A stretch of 5,338 nt of DNA from Sphingomonas sp. (lineage in GTDB: Bacteria > Pseudomonadota > Alphaproteobacteria > Sphingomonadales > Sphingomonadaceae): contig JASLBO010000441.1 of assembly GCA_030146605.1 (NCBI GenBank), forward strand, positions 1 through 5,338, written 5' to 3'. Position numbers and translations under genes: made by a program. The notes beneath the pieces are model-generated. The model did no database searches. It saw only the letters and a list, made by a program, of their open reading frames with translations, and was not told the origin of the DNA. Positions 1-5,069 of the stretch are shown here, piece by piece (within the stretch, counting starts at the first letter, position 1; every line of letters begins with the position of its first letter).

Positions 1-317
1 GCCTCGTCCGGCACGACCTGCTCGACGCGGCATGGGCTGGTGAACGCCTTCAGGAACCGATAGGCGGAAAGCGACAGCTTCATCCGCGCGGCCGAAGCCA
101 TGTTGACCACGATGACATGAGTATCGTCCCGGCATTCCAGCGCCACATCATCGGAAACCACCAGGCGAGCGGCCATCAGGGGATCGTCACCCACGGGATC
201 GCCCTCTGCGCCGGACCGGCTAGCGTCGCCCGTGCCGGGATATCGCCCCGGCAAATCGTACGATCCGGTCGTGGACGCTGGAGATGCTGGATCGCGAATG
301 GCCCCGAGACTGCGCAT
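1..317 (-). CDS. Partial protein with PqqD-like (RiPP-recognition) N-terminus, 3' end outside window
   Basis: An open frame starts at ATG 317, 7 bases after the M50 protease stop, and stays open for about 105 codons to the window edge, so the C-terminus is missing. Residues 1-45 are low-complexity (Gly, Asp, Ser, Pro) and look disordered. From about residue 50 the sequence (LVVSDDVALECRDD, then HVIVVNM, then LSLSAYRFLKAF) alternates short hydrophobic strands with a helix, as in the N-terminal half of PqqD-like leader-binding domains. An alternative start is GTG 194, which has GAGGG about 7 bases upstream and would remove the disordered part. The tight spacing places it in the same operon. In comparable loci a gene here could be a second modifying enzyme, a second peptidase or an export component; the visible part cannot decide. 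The reading frame is well supported, the domain call moderately, the function not at all. Confidence 0.65.
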   Translation of the reverse strand, partial: MRSLGAIRDPASPASTTGSYDLPGRYPGTGDASRSGAEGDPVGDDPLMAARLVVSDDVALECRDDTHVIVVNMASAARMKLSLSAYRFLKAFTSPCRVEQVVPDE

Positions 318-324
318 TTTCCGG

Positions 325-1623
325 TCAGACGCTGCTCTGCCGCGCGGCAGCTTTGAAAACCGCGACCCGCGCCACCATGCCGCCCGCTCTCCTGCCGAGG
401 CTCAGCAGCATGATCGCGGCGCCCAGCAACATCAGGGTCCGCCAGAAAATCTCGAGAAAGCCGCTAAGAAGTTCGAGCGCCGTCATTCCGGCGAGAGCGT
501 GGTGCCAGAGTTCCTGCAGCATGGCCGGATAGGCGCCGGCCACGTTCAGGACCACGAACTTGAAGATGACGATCAGCAGGTAGATCAGGAACACCGCCCC
601 GGCCACGGAATAGACGGCCAATGCCCATTTGGCTCTGTTGCTCAAGCTGCTTCGTGCGATCGAAGCTCCTCTCCCGAACAGCTTCGCGGCGATCTCCTCC
701 AGCCACGCGGTTTGTTGCTTGCGCAAGTTGACGATGCCGAACAGGTCGCTCATCAGCCAATAGCCGTCCATGCGGAGGAATGGATTGAGCGTCATTACAA
801 TATTCAAGTCGATCATTACGAAAGCGAATAGGAAAATCAGATTTCCGCTTTCGATATACAGCGCCAACGTCAGCAACATAAATAGCGACTCGAAGTACAC
901 GCCTCCGATATCTATCATTGCGCGTTGCCGCCTCGGCAGTCTCCATGCCTCCGAAACGTTGGTCCACAGCACCGTATAGATGATGTACAGGCCCCAGCCG
1001 ATCGTCATCCGCCTGCAGCCGTAATGAGCAGCGGCGCTGGCATGACCGAACTCATGGCAAATCGTGCCCAGCGTGGAAAGCAGCATGATCAGTAGAATGC
1101 CCGCAGCATTGAGCTGATTGAAGTCGACACGCTGCTCCTGAATGAGCACGCCATATACATAGGCATGCGAGGCAACGAACAACAGCGCCCCGAGAAGTAG
1201 TGCGGGCCACTTGAACATGAAGCTCAAACATTGGGCCACGGCGTCGACCACGCTGGGCGGGAAGATCGGCAGCTTGATGAACAGGAAAGCGCGCTGGGGC
1301 TGGCTGCTCACTGCCACCCGGGCTGGATCCTGATGGGCATGGATCAGGATGCCCTTGGGGAGCAGAGACTGCCGCACGAGCCGCCGCAACCAGTCCGGCT
1401 CGAAGCTGCCGGGGTGGTGGCCCAGAAACGCGTCGATCGCCTCCTCCTCGGTGCGCTGGCCATCGAACTGCCGCACCAGCTCCATGTAGAGGGCTGGAAT
1501 CACGAAGCGGACCGGCTCATTGGCGCTCGGCACCACGCAGAGGGTCATCGGCTTGCCGGCGTCCGAATCGAAGTCGGAAGCTTCCAGTAGGGGATTGGGG
1601 AAGGGACGCTGATCGTCGGTCAT
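325..1623 (-). CDS. M50-family membrane zinc metalloprotease with PqqD-like N-terminal domain (RiPP operon peptidase)
   Basis: Predicted intramembrane-type metalloprotease of 432 residues, in the COG1994 / YydH-like group often found next to radical SAM RiPP maturases. Residues about 25-95 form a PqqD-like winged-helix segment. Hydrophobic segments lie near 139-161, 173-189, 208-220, 239-257, 262-279, 333-359 and 396-409. The zinc motif HEFGH is at 190-194, at the end of a membrane helix, and the downstream motif NPFLRMDGYW (280-289) supplies the Asp ligand typical of M50. The expected role is leader removal or maturation of the peptide at the inner membrane (inferred). The start is uncertain: ATG 1623 has only a weak AGG upstream; the frame stays open up to ATG 1758, which lies inside the precursor gene and has no ribosome binding site; TTG 1650 is also possible. 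It follows the precursor gene by 106 bases and the next gene by 7 bases, so it belongs to the same transcript. Confidence 0.87.
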   Translation of the reverse strand: MTDDQRPFPNPLLEASDFDSDAGKPMTLCVVPSANEPVRFVIPALYMELVRQFDGQRTEEEAIDAFLGHHPGSFEPDWLRRLVRQSLLPKGILIHAHQDPARVAVSSQPQRAFLFIKLPIFPPSVVDAVAQCLSFMFKWPALLLGALLFVASHAYVYGVLIQEQRVDFNQLNAAGILLIMLLSTLGTICHEFGHASAAAHYGCRRMTIGWGLYIIYTVLWTNVSEAWRLPRRQRAMIDIGGVYFESLFMLLTLALYIESGNLIFLFAFVMIDLNIVMTLNPFLRMDGYWLMSDLFGIVNLRKQQTAWLEEIAAKLFGRGASIARSSLSNRAKWALAVYSVAGAVFLIYLLIVIFKFVVLNVAGAYPAMLQELWHHALAGMTALELLSGFLEIFWRTLMLLGAAIMLLSLGRRAGGMVARVAVFKAAARQSSV

Positions 1624-1704
1624 GAACCTGGCATCCGCAAGCTGCAGCAATCGCGCGGGCGATAATGGCGGGACCGAAACGCGGTTCGATCCCGCCCGGC
1701 TGTT

Positions 1705-1724
1705 GTCCTGAGCGATCTCAGGAC
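1705..1724 (-). promoter_or_regulatory. Perfect hairpin just after the precursor stop (attenuator or mRNA stabiliser)
   Basis: An 8-bp perfect inverted repeat, GTCCTGAG and CTCAGGAC, encloses a 4-base loop. On the minus-strand transcript it starts 5 bases after the precursor stop codon. No T-run follows, so it is not a standard intrinsic terminator. Hairpins in this place are common in operons that need more precursor than enzyme, where they protect the 3' end of the short message or cause partial termination; that role is inferred here. Confidence 0.55.
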
Positions 1725-1729
1725 CCCAG

Positions 1730-1867
1730 TTACGCTTTGATCGGCACGTCCGGAGCATCGCAACGGCCGTTGCAACGGCCCGCCAGCTCCAGCCGGTCCT
1801 CGAGCTCGATGATTTCGAACTCGTCGATCAACAGGGATTCGTCGGTGTCTACCTTTTCGATGCTCAT
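1730..1867 (-). CDS. RiPP precursor peptide, 45 aa, core with tandem GRC repeat
   Basis: Small ORF, ATG 1867 to TAA 1730, with a strong ribosome binding site (AGGGAGAG, ending 5 bases before the ATG). The peptide has an acidic leader, residues 1-29: MSIEKVDTDESL followed by LIDEFEIIELEDRLELAG, with 11 Asp/Glu and an amphipathic segment FEIIELEDRLEL. This is what a PqqD-like domain normally binds. The C-terminal core is RCNGRCDAPDVPIKA (31-45), with two Cys (32 and 36) in a tandem GRC-N/GRC-D repeat. A leader-core border near Ala29-Gly30 is likely but inferred. Its place between a radical SAM maturase, an acyltransferase-like gene and an M50 protease makes it the substrate of the cluster. Too short for standard gene callers. 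I do not recognise it as a named RiPP family; the core layout is compatible with Cys thioether crosslinks (ranthipeptide-like) or another radical SAM modification. Confidence 0.85.
   Translation of the reverse strand: MSIEKVDTDESLLIDEFEIIELEDRLELAGRCNGRCDAPDVPIKA
1757..1780 (-). repeat. Tandem 12-bp duplication encoding GRCN-GRCD in the precursor core
   Basis: The nine bases GGCCGTTGC occur twice, 12 bases apart, using identical codons for Gly-Arg-Cys both times; the fourth codon differs (AAC Asn, GAT Asp). The same arrangement produces two overlapping perfect palindromes, 1760-1773 (14 bp) and 1765-1780 (16 bp). Identical codon choice suggests a recent in-frame duplication of a four-residue unit, although the palindromes could also give the mRNA secondary structure. 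Confidence 0.8.
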
Positions 1868-1872
1868 GGTAA

Positions 1873-1880
1873 CTCTCCCT
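1873..1880 (-). promoter_or_regulatory. Strong ribosome binding site of the precursor gene
   Basis: AGGGAGAG on the minus strand ends 5 bases before ATG 1867. It is the main sequence evidence that the 45-codon ORF is translated, and it is much stronger than the site before the following M50 gene, in line with high production of the peptide. Confidence 0.75.
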
Positions 1881-1893
1881 AGTCTTAGGCTAC

Positions 1894-1906
1894 ATTCGGA
1901 ACGGAT
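1894..1906. promoter_or_regulatory. Near-palindromic 13-mer upstream of precursor gene, copy 1 of a shared motif
   Basis: ATTCGGAACGGAT (plus strand) is a near-palindrome with arms ATTCG and CGGAT around GAA. It matches ATCCGGTTCGGAT at 5011-5023 in 10 of 13 positions. Both lie in the two main intergenic gaps of the locus, upstream of the precursor and the radical SAM gene. A shared operator is a reasonable inference; chance similarity between short GC-rich palindromes cannot be excluded. Confidence 0.35.
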
Positions 1907-1920
1907 CTAATTTCCGTTCC
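1898..1920. promoter_or_regulatory. Perfect 8-bp inverted repeat in the precursor 5' region
   Basis: GGAACGGA and TCCGTTCC enclose the 7-base AT-rich loop TCTAATT. In addition ACGGATC occurs as a direct repeat at 1901-1907 and 1921-1927, exactly 20 bp apart, about two helical turns. The structure lies 30 to 53 bases upstream of the precursor ATG and has no T-run on either side of the minus-strand message. It may be an operator for a dimeric regulator or a 5' UTR hairpin. It sits in a 95-base AT-richer gap, the only spacer of this size between the enzyme genes. Confidence 0.5.
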
Positions 1921-1927
1921 ACGGATC

Positions 1928-1964
1928 GATGCACGCGCTTGTTCACATGCCCGTCCCGTGCATC
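1928..1964. repeat. Inverted repeat with long loop overlapping the acyltransferase stop codon
   Basis: GATGCACG (1928-1935) and CGTGCATC (1957-1964) are perfect 8-base complements separated by 21 bases; the right arm includes part of the acyltransferase stop codon. It could fold in the minus-strand transcript between the enzyme genes and the precursor. The long loop makes it weaker evidence than the neighbouring repeats. Confidence 0.35.
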
Positions 1965-3282
1965 AGCGGACGAACAATCTCTCCAATTGCTTGTGCGGTT
2001 TCAGATCGGCAGGGGGCTCTATTGCCGCGATCGCGTCCCGGGCCGCGAGCTGACACAGGAGCGTCCATATCCGCGAGCGCTCGCTCCCGGCGTGTTGGTC
2101 GAGCCAGTCGAGGCCGACTCCGTCCCGCGCGGAAAGCTGCCTGGCCAGCCCCGTAATTCGCGCGGGCAACCGGTAGCATTTTCCGGTGACCGCATCGGAC
2201 CAGATCGTGTCGGCATCCCCGCTCAACGGAACGATGCGGCGATGGTTGATCGCCAGGCGCCCACCTGCCGCGAGGTCGCGGCCCAATATCCGCGCGACGT
2301 CCTCGATATCCCGCTCGGGGAGCCTGCAGGGCACCCGCCAATGGTGAAAGCGATCTCCGCCGGACCACTCGTCCGCATGCTTTTGCAGCGCAGCGCCGAA
2401 AAACGAATACGCACTCTGAACCGCCGCCGCGACGAAACGCTCGCTTTCCTCACCCTGAAGTGCCCGGCCGGGGTCGATCGCCGGCGCCGTCCGGCAAAGC
2501 CGCTTTCCACCGCTCATATGCGCAATCACCACTAAGATCGGCGAACCAAAGCGCGCAGCCATGTCGAGCAAACCGGTTTTCACACGCGCCGTCGATCCCA
2601 AGATCCGTACGCTCGCGCGCCGCTGATCCCCGCGCGGGCCGTCCAGTCCCGTATTGCCGTCTATGGTGGACAGGACGCACCCACCCCTCGCCAAGGTTTT
2701 GGCGAGAGCGAGCGCGCCGCCATGATCTTCGGCGTTGACGATCCTGAGATGCTTCCAGAGCGCCGCGTCGGGGTTCGCGGTCCGTCCGGTATGATAGTCA
2801 TTGAACGAATCGGCCGCCAACGGAAGGCAGGTTGGAATACCGGCATGCGCCAGGTCCGACGGGATGTAACGCATCGGCCCCAAATGAAAGGACGCTATCA
2901 ACAGTCCGCGTCCGCGAGCCAGAATATCCTTTATCAAGCCGAGCGGAATATCCTCGATCTGCGACACATCCGCAGCTTCGGTCAAACTTGGAAGATAGTG
3001 GTGATGGTACTCCCAGCCGCCGATAATCTTGCTGATCGCGCCGGCTCTTGCCGTGCGGGCGATCTTTTCTGGAGACCAGGTTCCACCGAACAGTGATAGC
3101 AGGTTCATGTGATATGCCCGCAGCCCGAACCGGACGAGTTCCGCTTCGCTCAGCGCATGTACGGCCTCCAGGATTTCAGGCTTGTCGCTGCCTCCACGCT
3201 GGAGCAATCGCGTTAGTCGCGTGTTGCTTGTGGATACGCCCTCGCGGCCCATCTTTGCAGCGAAGTCCGGTATTGCCTTCAC
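1963..3282 (-). CDS. LpxL/HtrB-like acyltransferase-fold protein with C-terminal PqqD-like domain
   Basis: The 439-residue protein starts at GTG 3282, with AAGGGAGG 8 bases upstream, 28 bases after the radical SAM stop. Residues about 115-318 resemble the lysophospholipid acyltransferase (LPLAT) superfamily of LpxL/HtrB: the block GLLIASFHLGPMRY (126-139) corresponds to the HX4(D/E) site; the segment 199-254 (RGGCVLSTIDGN, then VRILGSTARVKTGLLDMAARFGSPIL) corresponds to the glycine-rich and 'ApvvP' region; and WSGGDRFHHWR (306-316) resembles the family's closing motif. The catalytic pair is unusual: H133 is present but the acid five residues later is Arg138. No N-terminal membrane anchor is evident. 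About 110 extra residues (330-439) have PqqD-like strand-turn-helix layout, with TGKCYRLPARI and a C-terminal helix rich in Leu/Ala. Inferred role: acylation of the modified peptide, or acyl-donor binding. An ordinary lipid A acyltransferase is less likely given the context and the fused domain. Confidence 0.75.
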   Translation of the reverse strand: MKAIPDFAAKMGREGVSTSNTRLTRLLQRGGSDKPEILEAVHALSEAELVRFGLRAYHMNLLSLFGGTWSPEKIARTARAGAISKIIGGWEYHHHYLPSLTEAADVSQIEDIPLGLIKDILARGRGLLIASFHLGPMRYIPSDLAHAGIPTCLPLAADSFNDYHTGRTANPDAALWKHLRIVNAEDHGGALALAKTLARGGCVLSTIDGNTGLDGPRGDQRRASVRILGSTARVKTGLLDMAARFGSPILVVIAHMSGGKRLCRTAPAIDPGRALQGEESERFVAAAVQSAYSFFGAALQKHADEWSGGDRFHHWRVPCRLPERDIEDVARILGRDLAAGGRLAINHRRIVPLSGDADTIWSDAVTGKCYRLPARITGLARQLSARDGVGLDWLDQHAGSERSRIWTLLCQLAARDAIAAIEPPADLKPHKQLERLFVR

Positions 3283-3290
3283 AAGGCCTG

Positions 3291-3298
3291 CCTCCCTT
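3291..3298 (-). promoter_or_regulatory. Ribosome binding site supporting a GTG start at 3282
   Basis: AAGGGAGG on the minus strand lies 8 bases before GTG 3282. It supports this start over the internal ATG ten codons later, which has no comparable site. The gene is therefore expressed together with the radical SAM gene, 28 bases upstream. Confidence 0.7.
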
Positions 3299-3310
3299 GT
3301 TTGGATGGGA

Positions 3311-4804
3311 CTACGGAAGCTCCGCGGTCGCCGGTTCGATCACTGACCCCGGAGCCGGCTTCGAGTCCGCGTCCGCCTCCGCCTGCTTGGCCTGAAAATA
3401 GTCGATCATTTCCCGCTTTGCGGTGCGACGAACGCCAGGGCACGGCGCCTTTTTGTGATCCATCCGGATCTGCGGGCAATGAACGCCTTGGCAGGCAGGC
3501 AACATGTGACAGCTCTGGCAGCCGGTATCGCGTTCGAAAGCAGGCTCGGTCCACAGCGCCATCTTGTCGACGTCCAGATCAAGCGTCCCGTCCGGCAGCA
3601 GCTTGCCGACGAGATTGCGATCCTTTTTGTCGAGGTCGACCGTGCACTTCATCAGATCGCCGTGCGCGCCGATGATGAAATTATAGGGGCGGACCGCGTA
3701 GCAGACCTGGGTGCCCAGAGCGGCGCCGGGCCGCCAGCCGCTGGTGACCCGCAGCCCCAGAGAGCGAGCCGCGGCCTTGAGCCTCATCCGTACGGCCTGG
3801 GCTTCGTGCGTGCCGCAAATGGCGAGTTCACCGTCGTTTTCGCCTCCCCAGCGGCCGACCGCGTGGAAAGAAAGCGTGAAACGGTCGTCGTTTCCGAACC
3901 GCGTCTGCAGAAGCGCGAGGAATTTCTCCAGACCGGGCACATTGGACGGCGCGAAGTTGACGCGGATGACGACCGAGAATTCGTCCTCCCGCTCGCTCAT
4001 CCTCGCCAGATTGTCGTAGATCGTCTGGAAGCTGCCCCCGCCGTCGCGCCGCGGCCGCTGCCGGTCATGATCCTCGGGCAGCCCGTCGAGCGTGATCTGG
4101 AAATCGGTGATCCGCCACGCCAGCAGGCGATCCACCACCTCCTCTGTCAGCAGATAGGCATTCGTGGTGATGTGGCTGAAATAGTCGATGCCTTCGCGCT
4201 CGGTAATCTCGGCAAAATAGGGCGCGAGTTCCTCGATCGCCTCCATTCCGTAAAGCGGCTCGCCGCCGAACCAGCCCACCGTCAGCTCGCGCAGCGAGCT
4301 CGCGCGGCTCTCGACCAGTTTCCTGATGCCCTCGCGAACTTCCGGCCGCATGGTCCCACGCCTGAAGCTCTCATAGCAGTAGGTACACCGGAAGTTGCAA
4401 TCTTCGGAGGGCAGCAGGATCAGCTCGAGCCGATCGCTGCGATGGTTCTCCTGGCCAAACGCATATTGCACCCGCCGCAATTCGTCGGCCTCGCCCGGAA
4501 CGAGATAGCCGCGCTTGGCAAGGTAGCCGGTGATCCCGGCTTCGGCACCCGACAGGCCTTTTTGGCTGATCAGCCCGAGAACCGTCTCGCGCTGCGCCGG
4601 CCGAAACGCATTCATCGAACCGGAATAGGTGTTCCACAGCAACAACCAGCCATCGGTCGCCGTTGCCTGAACATTGAAGCGGGAGGGCTTCCACCGCCGC
4701 TGCAGGGCCGCACCAGGCGTATCATCCGATCCGGGGACATTTGGCGTGGCAGAGGGGCTGCTGTCGAGCGGCGATCGCTTGAGGACGTCATCACGCGTGC
4801 CCAT
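3311..4804 (-). CDS. Radical SAM/SPASM peptide maturase with N-terminal PqqD-like domain
   Basis: Predicted RiPP-modifying radical SAM enzyme of 497 residues. It binds SAM on a [4Fe-4S] cluster through CNFRCTYC (Cys136, 140, 143; CX3CX2C), followed by the GGEP motif at 180-183, TTNAYLL near 213-219 and FQITLDG at 235-241. The C-terminal SPASM domain carries the full seven-Cys set for two auxiliary clusters: Cys368, 387, 429, 432, 438, 443 and 455 (CX13GX4C, then CX2CX5CX4C, then C). Residues about 42-112 form a PqqD-like leader-binding domain. Such enzymes make thioether, C-C or C-O crosslinks or epimerise residues; which one cannot be read from sequence. The chosen ATG 4804 has AGAGGAG 5 bases upstream; the in-frame ATG 4867 lacks a good site. 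First gene of the operon, 28 bases before the acyltransferase-like gene. Confidence 0.93.
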   Translation of the reverse strand: MGTRDDVLKRSPLDSSPSATPNVPGSDDTPGAALQRRWKPSRFNVQATATDGWLLLWNTYSGSMNAFRPAQRETVLGLISQKGLSGAEAGITGYLAKRGYLVPGEADELRRVQYAFGQENHRSDRLELILLPSEDCNFRCTYCYESFRRGTMRPEVREGIRKLVESRASSLRELTVGWFGGEPLYGMEAIEELAPYFAEITEREGIDYFSHITTNAYLLTEEVVDRLLAWRITDFQITLDGLPEDHDRQRPRRDGGGSFQTIYDNLARMSEREDEFSVVIRVNFAPSNVPGLEKFLALLQTRFGNDDRFTLSFHAVGRWGGENDGELAICGTHEAQAVRMRLKAAARSLGLRVTSGWRPGAALGTQVCYAVRPYNFIIGAHGDLMKCTVDLDKKDRNLVGKLLPDGTLDLDVDKMALWTEPAFERDTGCQSCHMLPACQGVHCPQIRMDHKKAPCPGVRRTAKREMIDYFQAKQAEADADSKPAPGSVIEPATAELP

Positions 4805-4809
4805 AGCAA

Positions 4810-4816
4810 CTCCTCT
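4810..4816 (-). promoter_or_regulatory. Ribosome binding site fixing the radical SAM start
   Basis: AGAGGAG on the minus strand, 5 bases before ATG 4804, is the best Shine-Dalgarno match in the gap. It decides for a protein 21 residues shorter than the longest open frame (start 4867). Confidence 0.75.
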
Positions 4817-5010
4817 CACCACCTGAATCAACGGCGCATCTTCACAAGTAGTTTCAGGTCGCACCAAAAAGATGCTCCAGACATACGCTCGCCCTCACCA
4901 CTTGCGTCTCTGTATTGTACACCGGCCAACTAAGACAGGTGGCCACAATTAATTCTATTTTGCGTAGCATCATCTGCGATAGGCAGGAACTCTTGGCCCA
5001 GCTCTGTTAT

Positions 5011-5023
5011 ATCCGGTTCGGAT
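5011..5023. promoter_or_regulatory. Perfect palindromic 13-mer upstream of the radical SAM gene, copy 2 of a shared motif
   Basis: ATCCGGTTCGGAT has perfect 5-bp arms (ATCCG and CGGAT) around GTT. It matches the near-palindrome at 1894-1906 in 10 of 13 positions and adjoins a TATAAC hexamer on the minus strand. This is consistent with an operator site for the operon, but only two copies are seen. Confidence 0.35.
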
Positions 5024-5069
5024 GTTTCAAGCGAAGTTGCTGACGACAGCGGAGCCGTGGAACCCGCGC

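Larger units (their letters stand above)
4805..5069 (-). promoter_or_regulatory. Intergenic gap likely to contain the operon promoter
   Basis: This 265-base gap is clearly more AT-rich than its flanks, especially 4945-4975. It contains the 13-bp palindrome at 5011-5023; TATAAC directly next to it on the minus strand; and TACAAT at 4919-4914, about 110 bases before the radical SAM start. None of the -10-like hexamers has a good -35 box at 16-18 bases, so I do not assign a transcription start. No hairpin with a T-run follows the Imm1-like gene. Short ORFs in the gap lack convincing start signals. Confidence 0.4.

Noticed and set aside
232..831. Plus-strand open frame of 199 codons
   Set aside because: Antisense to the M50 protease, with a composition rich in Arg, Gln, His and Asp and no domain; the minus strand encodes HEFGH and membrane helices.
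1900..1920. GGAAC and CGTT on the minus strand, resembling an alphaproteobacterial general stress (EcfG) promoter
   Set aside because: The spacing is 12 bases instead of the usual 16-18, and both elements are simply parts of the inverted repeat.
1939..2535. Plus-strand open frame of 198 codons
   Set aside because: Antisense shadow of the acyltransferase-like gene; no motifs and no convincing start site.
3455..4933. Plus-strand open frame of 492 codons
   Set aside because: It is antisense to the radical SAM gene, lacks recognisable motifs and is explained by GC-rich codon bias; the minus-strand protein has full radical SAM and SPASM motifs.
4854..4973. Minus-strand ORF of 39 codons starting MMLRKIELIVATC in the gap before the radical SAM gene
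   Set aside because: No ribosome binding site, ordinary composition, and it overlaps likely promoter sequence.
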